A stretch of DNA of 64,000 bases from Elusimicrobiota bacterium. Lineage in GTDB: Bacteria > Elusimicrobiota > Elusimicrobia > Elusimicrobiales > UBA9959. The DNA lies in contig JAPLKI010000022.1 in the NCBI GenBank assembly GCA_026388155.1, positions 310,001 through 374,000 of the forward strand, in the 5' to 3' direction. This document shows, one piece after another, positions 35,589 to 44,083 of the stretch; position 1 is the stretch's first letter, and every line of letters starts with the position of its first letter. The position numbers and the translations under genes were made by a program. The notes below the pieces were generated by a model. That model ran no database searches. It was not told where the DNA came from and was given only the letters and a program-made list of their open reading frames with translations.

Positions 35589-36908
35589 ATGAAAAAACTT
35601 GCGCTTATTCTCCTGCTTTTCGGTTTGTGTGCCCATAATCTTAAGGCCGAAGAACCCAAACAATCTAATACTACTGTGTCTTTTAACCAGTTGCTTGGCC
35701 AATTGGTTGCGTCATCCCTTGGAAACATAAATATCCCTGAACCCGTGCTGGACAAGGATGCCCAGGCCGCAATAAACGCCGACGACAGATACTGGGTAAC
35801 TGTTCTTGCTTCCGATAAATACGAGAGGACAAAACTGCTTGACGCGGGCATGGATATCGTTGAGGTGAAGAAGGACAAGGTCTCCGGTTTTGTCAATAAA
35901 AAGACTTTAGACACGCTTTCCGAGAAAGGTTTCGTTGTGGAAAGCAAAATGACCATGGCACAGTATGTGCAGCAGTTTGGGAAGGATTTTCCCGCGGCCG
36001 ACAGCGCCTATCACAACTATAAAGAAACCACCGACCTGTTGAAAACTCTTGCCTCCAATAATTCGACTATCGCTTCCCTGTTCTCTATCGGCAAGACCAT
36101 TGAAGGCCGGGATATATGGTGCCTGAGGATAAACACGAACGCCAAAGGAGAGGGCGCAAGCACCAAGCCGGGCGCGGTCTTTATCGGAAATCACCACGCG
36201 CGCGAGCACCTTTCGAACGAGGTTCCGCTGTTATTCGCATCCTGGCTTTTTGACCACAAGGGCGACGCGGATGTGAAAAAATATATAGATTCCCTGGATA
36301 TTTATATCATACCCATGCTGAACCCCGACGGGGTGGAATATGACATAAAGACCGGAAAATACCAGTGGCAGAGGAAAAATATGCGTGTGAACTCCGATAA
36401 GAGCATCGGCGTTGACTTGAACCGCAACTATGATTCCTGGTTCGGCGGCGAGGGCGCATCGCACTCCCCGAATTCCGATACGTATTGCGGCCCCTCGGCC
36501 TTCTCAGAGCCCGAAACCACAGCCATAAAAAAATTCGTGCTGGCCCGGAAGAATCTCAAAACCCTGAATAGCTACCATTCCTACGCGGACACTATAATGT
36601 ATCCGTGGGGCGGCAAAGACGGCCCGATAGACAGCGATAAAGACAAGCAGGTGTTCATCAAGATGGCCAATGAAATGGCGAAAGACACCGGCTACACCGC
36701 CGAACAGTCAAATGAAATGTATATCGCCACCGGCGACGCCTGCGACTGGGCTTATGATGTGGCCAAGATCTTCGCTTTCACCACGGAGCTTGGCGGCAAC
36801 AGTTTCTACCCCGGTGCCGGCATTATAGCTAAAACCGTTACCGACAACATCAAGGCCGCTGTTTACATGCTGAGCATGACGGAGAACCCGTACAAGACGA
36901 TTAATTAG
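35589..36908 (+). CDS. Secreted zinc carboxypeptidase (M14 family)
   Basis: The start at 35589 has GGAGG eight bases upstream and opens with a signal peptide (MKKLALILLLFGLCAHNLKA); an in-frame start at 35559 is not needed. 439 residues. A propeptide-like region (about 25-135) contains YWVTVLASDKYERTKLLDAG. The M14 core has the zinc ligands HAREH (about 202-206), the third His in NSYHSYADTIMYPWG, the substrate Arg/Asn in VDLNRNYD, and the catalytic Glu in FTTELGG. It removes C-terminal residues from peptides outside the cytoplasm. A strong terminator follows, so it is probably a single-gene transcript. Confidence 0.92.
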   Translation: MKKLALILLLFGLCAHNLKAEEPKQSNTTVSFNQLLGQLVASSLGNINIPEPVLDKDAQAAINADDRYWVTVLASDKYERTKLLDAGMDIVEVKKDKVSGFVNKKTLDTLSEKGFVVESKMTMAQYVQQFGKDFPAADSAYHNYKETTDLLKTLASNNSTIASLFSIGKTIEGRDIWCLRINTNAKGEGASTKPGAVFIGNHHAREHLSNEVPLLFASWLFDHKGDADVKKYIDSLDIYIIPMLNPDGVEYDIKTGKYQWQRKNMRVNSDKSIGVDLNRNYDSWFGGEGASHSPNSDTYCGPSAFSEPETTAIKKFVLARKNLKTLNSYHSYADTIMYPWGGKDGPIDSDKDKQVFIKMANEMAKDTGYTAEQSNEMYIATGDACDWAYDVAKIFAFTTELGGNSFYPGAGIIAKTVTDNIKAAVYMLSMTENPYKTIN

Positions 36909-36924
36909 CGAACAGTAAAAAGGA

Positions 36925-36957
36925 AATGAAAAAGCCCGGAAAACTTTCCGGGCTTTT
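36925..36957. terminator. Bidirectional Rho-independent terminator
   Basis: GAAAAAGCCCGGAAA and TTTCCGGGCTTTTTC form a long stem with A and T runs on both sides. It lies between the + carboxypeptidase and the convergent minus-strand DUF2156 gene and can serve both. Confidence 0.9.
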
Positions 36958-37000
36958 TCATTTTATCTGCTTACGGCCTACGGCTTATAGCTTATGGCGT

Positions 37001-37906
37001 TTATTTTAATGTCAGCGTATAGGATTTAACTTTTTTACATGGGTAATAGGATTCCTTGGTTTTGGCGAGCCCCGGCTTTTCCAGGTCGCTTTCCTTGTTG
37101 ATAAAGGCGTAATGAGGGGGGAGATGTTTTGCCAGCTCATTATCCAGAAACTGATACAGTCCCTTTACATTATCCAGGGCCTTCTCAAAATTAAGCACAA
37201 AAGTGTCGTTGGAAAGCCGTGAGCCGAAAGCGAAGCCGGAGATCTCGTCGTCTATAAACACCAGCACCCCTTTCATTCCAAGCAGGTCAAAGTGGTTCAG
37301 CGAATTTATTATGGCTTTTCGTTCGCAATTAAGCATGTCCAGGTGTTTTCCTGTTTCCGGGTCGCCGGTCCAGCGGTCCAGCAGGTTAAGGCAGAGGCCG
37401 TTATTCTTCGCGGTTATGGACTCAACCTTCACTTTGCGCGCGGCGGCGGTCTGTTTGTCGAACTGGGCTATCAGGTTGCGTTTTTTTGAATACTTGTGTC
37501 CGGCAAGCCCCGCCAGGTCGCGGAGATTATAAAGATAGTCCATGTACCCCGGCTGTTCCGTAATGGTAAAAAGCGTTTCAAGTTCCGTCCGGCGCGGCTC
37601 AATATAACCTTCCGGAACATAGTAGTAGCGTCCATGCCTGTTGCGCATGGCTATGTCAGCCAGCTCACGCGGAGTTATTTCGCGAAAAGGTACCGGCAGC
37701 GGCATCAGCAGGCGCCTGCCTGCCGGCGGCTCAAGGTCGGTTTCCGCCACCAGCAGCGTATCGCCGTCAATTTTCCAGGAAACCTCGTAGAGGCAGCGGT
37801 TCCAGACTATAATTGAAGCCAGCGAGTATTCACAAAGCGCGTAGCTGTGCCCTTCAAAAAAACTCTTCAGGGCGCTATGGTCTTCCGGTTTAAGGCGGTT
37901 AAACAT
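37001..37906 (-). CDS. DUF2156-family protein (aminoacyl-phosphatidylglycerol synthase C-domain-like)
   Basis: A 301-residue protein with the double-GNAT layout of DUF2156: N-terminal CEYSLASIIVWNR, central YLYNLRDLAGLAGHKYSKKRN, and C-terminal GVLVFIDDEISGFAFGSRLS followed by LYQFLDNELAKHL. Related domains transfer aminoacyl groups from tRNA to lipids, but free-standing cytoplasmic members have no settled substrate. It has no membrane segments. The start overlaps the upstream GNAT gene's end by eight bases, so the two are co-translated. Function beyond an acyl- or aminoacyl-transferase fold is not assigned. Confidence 0.8.
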   Translation of the reverse strand: MFNRLKPEDHSALKSFFEGHSYALCEYSLASIIVWNRCLYEVSWKIDGDTLLVAETDLEPPAGRRLLMPLPVPFREITPRELADIAMRNRHGRYYYVPEGYIEPRRTELETLFTITEQPGYMDYLYNLRDLAGLAGHKYSKKRNLIAQFDKQTAAARKVKVESITAKNNGLCLNLLDRWTGDPETGKHLDMLNCERKAIINSLNHFDLLGMKGVLVFIDDEISGFAFGSRLSNDTFVLNFEKALDNVKGLYQFLDNELAKHLPPHYAFINKESDLEKPGLAKTKESYYPCKKVKSYTLTLK

Positions 37907-38327
37907 TGGTTTCTTTTGAGAGCATGGGGTGTGCCCGCTTAAGAATTTTGAAGCCGAGGCGGGAATAAAAAGGCGAAGAATTATCCTGCGCGATAAGGCC
38001 TATCCACTTTATCCCGTCCGTTTTAAGGCGTTTCTGGATGGCTTTAACTATGGCGGAGCCCGCGCCGGTTCCCCGTTCGGACTTAAGCACCATCACATCC
38101 TGTATGTAGGCGTCGCTTACGCCGTCGCTTATGGCGCGGCCCATGCCTATTGCGCGGCCTTTCCGCTGCGCCAACACAAAACAATGGCTGCCGTTTATTA
38201 TACGCGAGAGCAGTTCCGGCCTGTCACGGCGGCCCCACCAGCCCTGCGCGCGGTAAAGTGTTATAATGCAATTCAGGGTGGCGGCGTCCGCTTTTCTTAT
38301 GAAACGGAATGTTAAGCCGTGGGGCAT
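37899..38327 (-). CDS. GNAT-family N-acetyltransferase
   Basis: A 142-residue GNAT protein. The acetyl-CoA-binding motif is in VMVLKSERGTGAGSAIVKAI (about 80-98), preceded by the strand IGMGRAISDGVSDAYIQDV and followed by the typical end SPFYSRLGFKIL. The substrate is unknown. It overlaps the downstream DUF2156 gene by eight bases, a common arrangement for acyltransferase pairs. Length is normal for the family. Confidence 0.88.
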   Translation of the reverse strand: MPHGLTFRFIRKADAATLNCIITLYRAQGWWGRRDRPELLSRIINGSHCFVLAQRKGRAIGMGRAISDGVSDAYIQDVMVLKSERGTGAGSAIVKAIQKRLKTDGIKWIGLIAQDNSSPFYSRLGFKILKRAHPMLSKETNV

Positions 38328-38394
38328 AAGACCATAATATCAATCTTGCGGCGGGAAAGAAAGCCGCCAGCCGAAGACGGGAAGGGGAGGGGAA

Positions 38395-39207
38395 ATGTAT
38401 ACTGAGGAAAAAAAGGGAATTAAACTTCTTAGATTTGACAGCTTTAAAGGACAGGCTGGAGTGGAATGCTGTGTTTCTACCCGCGCGGGGGGCGTGAGTT
38501 CCGCGCCTTTTGCCGGGCTGAACCTTGGCGCCTGGACCGGGGATAACCCGGAGAATGTGGGAAAGAACCTGGATTTGTTCTGCGCGGCGTTCGGCGCCGA
38601 TCCGGGCAAGCTGACCATTATGCGCCAGCGTCACACGGCTAATGTTTCAGTATTGGAAGCTGGGGGCGGGCCGCCGGCGGAAAATACCGACGCGCTGGTA
38701 ACGGCGGCCGCCGGGGTGCCGCTGCTGGCCCATTCAGCCGATTGCGCGCTGACCGTTTTTTACGACAGCCGGCACCGGGCGCTGGCCGTTGCTCACAGCG
38801 GCTGGCGGGGGGGGCTGCTGAATATTTACAGCTCAGTGCTGAATGTAATGCGCCTGCGCTTTGGGACAGTCCCGGAAAATATTACGGCGGGCGTATCCCC
38901 CATGATTTCCGCCGACCACTTCCCTGTAAGGGGGGATTTCCTTGAAAAACTCCAGGAGTTTTATCCGGGCGAGGAAGGCCGGAAGTTTCTGACGCTGCGC
39001 GAAGGCCGCCATCATTTCAGCCTGCGCGAACTTTTGAAACATCAACTGGCCGCGCTGGGCGTTAAAAAATACGAGTTCATGCACCTGTGCACCTACGCGG
39101 AAAAAGAGCTTTTTTATTCCCGGCGGCGTGACGGAGATACTACAGGCAGGTTCGGATTAATGGCGATGTTAAAATCACTGCCATACGCCGTATGCCTTAG
39201 GCCATAA
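38395..39207 (+). CDS. pgeF: PgeF/YfiH-family protein (laccase-domain multicopper oxidoreductase-like)
   Basis: A 270-residue protein after a strong GGGGAGGGG site. Family motifs: STRAGGVSSAPFAGLNLG, the metal ligands in RQRHTANV, HSADCALTVF and VAHSGWRGG, and CTYAEKELFYSRRRDG near the end. In E. coli PgeF removes wrongly incorporated amino acids from peptidoglycan precursors; other members act on purine nucleosides or phenolics. The last ten residues (about SLPYAVCLRP) and the stop codon are encoded by the intergenic GCCATA heptad repeat, so the natural C-terminus has been extended or replaced by repeat DNA. Confidence 0.88.
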   Translation: MYTEEKKGIKLLRFDSFKGQAGVECCVSTRAGGVSSAPFAGLNLGAWTGDNPENVGKNLDLFCAAFGADPGKLTIMRQRHTANVSVLEAGGGPPAENTDALVTAAAGVPLLAHSADCALTVFYDSRHRALAVAHSGWRGGLLNIYSSVLNVMRLRFGTVPENITAGVSPMISADHFPVRGDFLEKLQEFYPGEEGRKFLTLREGRHHFSLRELLKHQLAALGVKKYEFMHLCTYAEKELFYSRRRDGDTTGRFGLMAMLKSLPYAVCLRP

Positions 39208-39293
39208 GCTATTAAAGAGTTGCATAAAGGCCTGATATAAGATTTCTGCGTATGGCTTATGGCGGGTGCGGCACCCGTATGGCTTATGGCGTT
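39178..39293. repeat. GCCATAC/GCCATAA heptad repeat overlapping the pgeF end
   Basis: GCCATACGCCGTATGCC and GGCCATAAGC are followed by reversed copies (GCGTATGGCTTATGGCGG, GTATGGCTTATGGCG) before the convergent TauE/SafE gene. The first copy lies inside the pgeF frame. The tract closely resembles 34297-34455 in inverted order. Confidence 0.7.
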
Positions 39294-39294
39294 T

Positions 39295-40068
39295 TTACCT
39301 CACCATATCCCATGCGATTTTAGCAAGCAGCGAGCCTGAAACCAGCAAAAGCGCGGGGCGTATCACCCAAACGCCTTTTTTAAGTGCCAGGTGCGAGCCA
39401 AGATAGTTGCCGGCCATTCCGGCGCAGCCCATGGCAAGCCCGAGGCGTATATTTACCTTGCCCAGCGCCAGAAAAGTAGCCAGAGCGGCTAAGTTCGAGG
39501 TGAGGTTTATAAGCTTGCTGAGCGCGGTGGCGCTAAGCAGGTCGTAGCGGCAGAAGCGCGCGAAAGCCACCGCCAAAAAAGTGCCGGTTCCGGGGCCGAG
39601 CATACCGTCGTAAAAACTTATAAAAAAAGCTATTGCGCCCGCGCGCGCCAGAAGCCCTTTTTCGCCAAGACTCGAGCTTGAGTCCGAAAGGCCGAAATTA
39701 TGTCTTACCGCTAAAAAAACAGCTATCGGCGGCAGTGTCACTATCAGAAGATATTTAACCGCGGCGGGCGGGACCAGGGATATCACCCGCGCTCCCGCGC
39801 TTGAGCCGGCGGCTGCCAGAACGATCAGGATAAAAAGAAAAGACTTGCCAAAACTGCAGTCCTTTAAAAATTTGAAAGCCGCCACCGTGGTGCCCATGGA
39901 GGAGGAAAGCTTGTTGGTGCCCAGCAGTAAACCCGGGCGCAGCCCGAAGTGCAGATAAGCCGGCAGGGTTATCAGGCCGCCGCCCCCGGCGATGGCGTCT
40001 ATGCAGCCCGCCAGGCAGACAAAAAACGCCAACAGCATCAAAGAGTAGAAGTGCGGATTGTCAAACAT
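39295..40068 (-). CDS. TauE/SafE (YfcA-type) membrane permease
   Basis: A 257-residue protein with seven to eight membrane helices. Family signatures are GCIDAIAGGGGLITLPAYL near residue 22 and GTNKLSSSMGTTVAAFKFL around 50, the two inverted-topology repeats of YfcA/TauE. FFISFYDGMLGPGTGTFLAV marks the second repeat. Proteins of this family export sulfite, sulfoacetate or related anions; the substrate here is not determined. It is convergent with the pgeF-like gene and is a single minus-strand gene. Confidence 0.88.
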   Translation of the reverse strand: MFDNPHFYSLMLLAFFVCLAGCIDAIAGGGGLITLPAYLHFGLRPGLLLGTNKLSSSMGTTVAAFKFLKDCSFGKSFLFILIVLAAAGSSAGARVISLVPPAAVKYLLIVTLPPIAVFLAVRHNFGLSDSSSSLGEKGLLARAGAIAFFISFYDGMLGPGTGTFLAVAFARFCRYDLLSATALSKLINLTSNLAALATFLALGKVNIRLGLAMGCAGMAGNYLGSHLALKKGVWVIRPALLLVSGSLLAKIAWDMVR

Positions 40069-40255
40069 AAGCTAAATCCCGTATTTGCGGCTCAAGTGGC
40101 ATAAGCCGATAGATTTAATGATTAAAGAGTATAAAAAAGGCGATGGCAAAGGAAAGAGATTAAACGGCTTTTTGTTTTATCCCGCATGCAGGAGGGTAAA
40201 AAAGTTAAAATATAGAAAGCGCGAATGATGCCGCGCAAAAACGGGGGCAGGATAG

Positions 40256-40483
40256 ATGATTAAAAAAATATTTCGCTCAAAAGTCTTTTTAACCGGGTTG
40301 GGCATCCTGGCTATCGGCTGCGGTCCTCTTCTCCTTTATGCGTTGTATGAATTCATCACGGGAGCTAAAGGCGGTAATCCTGTCGGCCTGGGGCTGCTGT
40401 TAGCGGTTTCCTTTTGGCCCGGCGTTATTTTGCTGGTTGCGGGTATCATTCTAGGTCTGCTGAATAAGGATAAGGCGGTTTAA
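40256..40483 (+). CDS. Small two-helix membrane protein
   Basis: A 75-residue protein with a basic N-terminus (MIKKIFRSK) and two hydrophobic helices (about 10-32 and 43-68) joined by a short polar turn (TGAKGGNP). A purine-rich CAGGA lies four bases before the ATG. The upstream 187-base gap has no other gene. I recognise no family. Hairpin-topology proteins of this size are often accessory to larger membrane complexes, but no partner is evident here. Confidence 0.55.
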   Translation: MIKKIFRSKVFLTGLGILAIGCGPLLLYALYEFITGAKGGNPVGLGLLLAVSFWPGVILLVAGIILGLLNKDKAV

Positions 40484-40575
40484 GGACGCGTAATTATTCG
40501 TCTTGTTCGCAGGCGTTTGTCGTTGACGCCGATTAAAAAGTAAAATTTAAAAAAGCGCGCGCGGAGGGCAATATC

Positions 40576-42321
40576 ATGACAGACACGGAAAGCGTACTCG
40601 CACAAATTAAAAGTACCATTGAAATTTCGGGCGGGGGAAAAAAAGTCGATCTGCTGCTGAAAAACGCCCGCGTGATAAATACTTTTTCCGGCGACATTCA
40701 CAAAACCGCCGTGGCCGTGCACAAGGACCGCATAGTGGGCTTTGGCGATTATCCGGCCAAGCAGGTTATCGACCTGAAAGGCGCCTATCTGGCCCCCGGC
40801 TTTATAGACGGCCATGTGCATATTGAAAGCTCCATGGTTAAAATCCCGGAGTTCGCCAGCGTCGTCCTGCCGCACGGCACCACCACCGCCGTTATAGACC
40901 CGCATGAAATAGCCAATGTGCTGGGGCTGGACGGCATAAAGTACATGCTGGCCTCCAGCCTTAACAGCGTTTTGAGCGTTTATGTGATGCTGCCTTCCTG
41001 CGTTCCGGCCACACATCTTGAAACCGCCGGGGCCGAACTCACGGCCCACGATCTGAGCCTCCTTTTGAACGATGAGCGGGTGCTGGGCATCGGCGAGATG
41101 ATGAACTATCCGGGCGTTATTTACCGCGACGAAGAGGTATTGAGGAAAATCGCCATCGCCGGCAATAAAGTCATAGACGGCCACGCCCCCATGCTCCAGG
41201 GGAAAGCGCTCTACTCTTATGTGTCGGCCGGCATCCGCTCGGACCACGAATGCACTAATGTGGCCGAAGCGCGCGAAAAACTGCGCGCCGGCATGTATAT
41301 CATGATACGCGAAGGCACCGCGGCAAAAAATCTTAAAGGCCTTCTGCCGCTTGTGAATTCCGAGAACTCAAGGAAATTTATCTTTGTGACCGACGACCGC
41401 CACCTTGACGACATTCTGCGCGAGGGCCATATAGATTACCTGGTGCGCACCGCCATACGCCTGGGCGTTGAGCCCATCCGCGCCATACAGATGGCCACCA
41501 TAAATACCGCCGAATATTTCGGGCTTAAAAACCTGGGCGCCATCGCCCCCGGCTACGCGGCGGATCTGGTGGTTTTTGATGACCTTAAAAAACTGAAAAT
41601 TTCAAAGGTTTTCAAGAGGGGCCGGCTTGTTTCCAGAAACGGCGTTATAGAACCCGGGGTTATCAGCGAGTACAAAGGCAAGACACGCGGCACCGTCAAT
41701 GTCAAATGGATAGAGCACGAGGATTTTGCCCTGAAGGCGGGGGGGCGCCTGGCGCGGGTGATAAATGTGATCCCGGACCAGATAACCACCAAAATGAGCA
41801 TTGAGCCCGTAAAGCAGGACGGCGGCTATGTTTCTTCCGACACCAAAAAAGATATCCTTAAAATCGCCGTAATAGAGCGCCATATGGCCTCGGGCCGCAT
41901 AGCCCTTGGCCTGGTAAAAGGCTTCGGGCTTAAAAAAGGCGCTATCGCCTCGTCGGTTTCCCACGACTCCCACAATATAGTGGTCATAGGCACGCACGAC
42001 GGAGATATGTACACTGCGGCCGTGCAGGTGGTTAAAATGCAGGGCGGCATAGTGGCGGCTTTGAACGGCCAGGTGCTGGAAGCCCTGCCGCTTCCGGTGG
42101 CCGGATTAATGTCGGACCGGAGCACTGACTTTGTGAGGGAAAAACAGCGGCAGTTGAATGAAATCGCGCGCATGCTCGGCTCCGCCTTGCAGGACCCGTT
42201 CATGGCCATGTCGTTCCTGACGCTTCCGCCCATACCTGAAATAAGGATAACAGACCGGGGCATAATTGACGCTGTCAAATTCAAGGTCGTGCCGCTTTTT
42301 GTGAACAAATTAAAAAAATAA
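40576..42321 (+). CDS. ade: Adenine deaminase
   Basis: A 581-residue metal-dependent amidohydrolase that converts adenine to hypoxanthine and ammonia in purine salvage. Motifs: HVHIESSMV (about 80-88) with the first metal His pair, TTAVIDPHEIANV, IGEMMNYPGV, DGHAPML, SDHECTNVAEA, and FVTDDRHLDD with the catalytic Asp pair. The C-terminal half carries SVSHDSHNIVVIG and a PLPVAGLMSD segment, both characteristic of Ade rather than of related adenosine deaminases. Length matches the family (about 580). The next gene starts three bases after its stop, so they may be co-transcribed. Confidence 0.95.
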   Translation: MTDTESVLAQIKSTIEISGGGKKVDLLLKNARVINTFSGDIHKTAVAVHKDRIVGFGDYPAKQVIDLKGAYLAPGFIDGHVHIESSMVKIPEFASVVLPHGTTTAVIDPHEIANVLGLDGIKYMLASSLNSVLSVYVMLPSCVPATHLETAGAELTAHDLSLLLNDERVLGIGEMMNYPGVIYRDEEVLRKIAIAGNKVIDGHAPMLQGKALYSYVSAGIRSDHECTNVAEAREKLRAGMYIMIREGTAAKNLKGLLPLVNSENSRKFIFVTDDRHLDDILREGHIDYLVRTAIRLGVEPIRAIQMATINTAEYFGLKNLGAIAPGYAADLVVFDDLKKLKISKVFKRGRLVSRNGVIEPGVISEYKGKTRGTVNVKWIEHEDFALKAGGRLARVINVIPDQITTKMSIEPVKQDGGYVSSDTKKDILKIAVIERHMASGRIALGLVKGFGLKKGAIASSVSHDSHNIVVIGTHDGDMYTAAVQVVKMQGGIVAALNGQVLEALPLPVAGLMSDRSTDFVREKQRQLNEIARMLGSALQDPFMAMSFLTLPPIPEIRITDRGIIDAVKFKVVPLFVNKLKK

Positions 42322-42323
42322 GC

Positions 42324-43655
42324 ATGAATAAAAAAGCAACGGCGGCATTTTTCCTGCTGAGCTTCAGCTTTCAGCCTTTAGCCCTTCTGCAAGGCGCGAC
42401 CTTCGCGCGCGGGCCTTACCTGGAAAATATGTCTTCCGAAATGGTCGCCGTCCGCTTCCGCCTTGACACGGCCACGTCCGCCTGGATCACTTACGGCGCC
42501 TGGCCTGATTGCGAAAGATTCATGACTACGGCCCCGTTTGCCGCTGAACAAAAAATAACGCTCTTCGGACTGCTCGCCGATACCACGCACTGCTATCGCA
42601 TTTATCTCCCGGCGGACCAGGGCGTGGGCGTATCCTCGCCCTCCGCTTTGGAATCGGACGGGCTTGCCTCCTCATACGCGGACAGCGATGCAGGTCCGAT
42701 GCCCGATGTCACAGCCGAACAGCCGGCTGCCGGGCTTCCGCCGCAAAAGTCCGGCGGGAAAACGGGCGGGGCGGTGTACAAAGCCTTTGAGGGAACGTTC
42801 CGCACTTTCCGCGACGCGGACAAACCTTATTTTGACTTCCTCGCTTTCGGCGATTCCGGCTCCGGCTCCGAAGAACAGCTTGCTGTTGCGGCCCAGATGG
42901 ATAAATTCAACCCGGATTTCGTGCTGAATACCGGTGATGTCCTGGAAACGGGACTGGACTCCGACGCCGACGCGCAATATTTCAAGCCCTACGCCAAAAT
43001 GCTTTCCCGCGAGCCGTTTTTTCTGACTTTGGGAAATCACGACTACGGAGAAAAATACAACAAAGAGGAGGGGAAAGGTTTTGTAAAGGCCAATTATCAG
43101 TCTTTTCACAGCGTTCCGCTGACCGGTTTGCCGCCTCATTACTATTTTTTTGACATCGGCGACGCCCGTTTCTTCGTGCTGGACACCAACTCTTTCTACG
43201 GGGCCAAATTCGCCCCGTCGCTCGCGCCGGGCTCAAAGCAGTATAAGTGGCTGGATTATTTCCTGGGCAAAACCGCGAAGGCCTGGAAATTTATAGTCCT
43301 GCATCACCCGCTCTATTCCACAGGCGCGTATGGCTGGCTGGAGCCGGAACGCGCCGCGCTTGAACCGCTTTTCCTTAAATATGACGTGGACATGGTATTG
43401 CAGGGCTACAACCACAATTATGAAAGGACCAAACCGATGAAGGAGGGCCTGCCCGACGATGAAAACGGGATTGTTTATGTCACCCTTGGCGGCGGCGGGC
43501 AGCTAGTTCATCCCCAGCGCGAGAACGAGGACTGGTCGGACAAATTCCTGCCGGTTTATCATTTCGCTTACTTTGAGTTAAGGGATAAAAGTCTGACAAT
43601 GACCGTCTACGATAAAGGCGGCCAGGTTATAGACAATCTTGCAATACAGAAGTGA
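42324..43655 (+). CDS. Secreted purple-acid-phosphatase-like metallophosphoesterase
   Basis: A 443-residue protein with a signal peptide. An FN3-like N-terminal domain (about 30-170) precedes the phosphoesterase core: FLAFGDSGSGSEE, LNTGDVLETG, LGNHDYGEKYN, LHHPLYSTGAYG and GYNHNYERT. Purple acid phosphatases usually have GHxH at the last motif; here the first His is Tyr (about 361), so one metal ligand may be lost or supplied differently. The signal-peptide core is encoded by TTCAGCC-type heptad repeat DNA (42361-42388). The start lies three bases after the ade stop with no clear Shine-Dalgarno. The substrate is unknown. Confidence 0.85.
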   Translation: MNKKATAAFFLLSFSFQPLALLQGATFARGPYLENMSSEMVAVRFRLDTATSAWITYGAWPDCERFMTTAPFAAEQKITLFGLLADTTHCYRIYLPADQGVGVSSPSALESDGLASSYADSDAGPMPDVTAEQPAAGLPPQKSGGKTGGAVYKAFEGTFRTFRDADKPYFDFLAFGDSGSGSEEQLAVAAQMDKFNPDFVLNTGDVLETGLDSDADAQYFKPYAKMLSREPFFLTLGNHDYGEKYNKEEGKGFVKANYQSFHSVPLTGLPPHYYFFDIGDARFFVLDTNSFYGAKFAPSLAPGSKQYKWLDYFLGKTAKAWKFIVLHHPLYSTGAYGWLEPERAALEPLFLKYDVDMVLQGYNHNYERTKPMKEGLPDDENGIVYVTLGGGGQLVHPQRENEDWSDKFLPVYHFAYFELRDKSLTMTVYDKGGQVIDNLAIQK

Positions 43656-43660
43656 TCCGC

Positions 43661-43724
43661 AGTGTAGCGGGGTAGGGGTAAGGAGTTCTTTCTTTCCGCC
43701 CCTTTGCCCTAGCCCCCAGCCCCT
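43661..43724. repeat. TAGGGGT heptad repeat with inverted partner
   Basis: GTAGCGGGGTAGGGGTAAGG faces CCCTAGCCCCCAGCCCCTG after a TTC-rich spacer. It could end transcription from the phosphoesterase gene. Family related to 9567-9633 and 35384-35473. Confidence 0.5.
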
Positions 43725-43747
43725 GTTGTTACTACCCTCGTGTTGTT

Positions 43748-43776
43748 TTGCTTTCCCCGCGTTTTTCTGCTATACT
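43748..43776 (+). promoter_or_regulatory. tRNA gene promoter
   Basis: TTGCTT (43748-43753) and TATACT (43771-43776) are 17 bases apart and end six bases before the tRNA. Confidence 0.6.
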
Positions 43777-43781
43777 ATAAC

Positions 43782-43862
<81 letters not shown>

Positions 43863-43899
43863 CAACAGATCCGAACCTGAGATCAGAAATATCAGGACC

Positions 43900-43930
43900 A
43901 GCCCTGGGCGCAAGCCCGGGGCTTTGTGTT
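43900..43930 (+). terminator. Probable terminator after the tRNA (island-borne)
   Basis: AGCCCTGGG and CCCGGGGCT form a 9-bp stem with one G-U-type pair and a CGCAAG loop, followed by TTGTGTTT. Confidence 0.6.
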
Positions 43931-44083
43931 TATATGATGCTATCGTTCTATCGTACTGTAACATCTTCCCGATAGATACTCCAGCCCAGGGATAAATTTC
44001 TCTCTCCTAAACCGCCATTTGCTAAAATATTTTAACTAGTTTCGGAGGAAAGTCACTCGGGCCAAAGCACGGATTAATTTTTA

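Noticed and set aside
40480-41247. 255-codon minus-strand frame opposite the adenine deaminase gene
   Set aside because: It is a shadow of a strongly conserved enzyme gene, has no family features and is rich in residues expected from GC-rich antisense.
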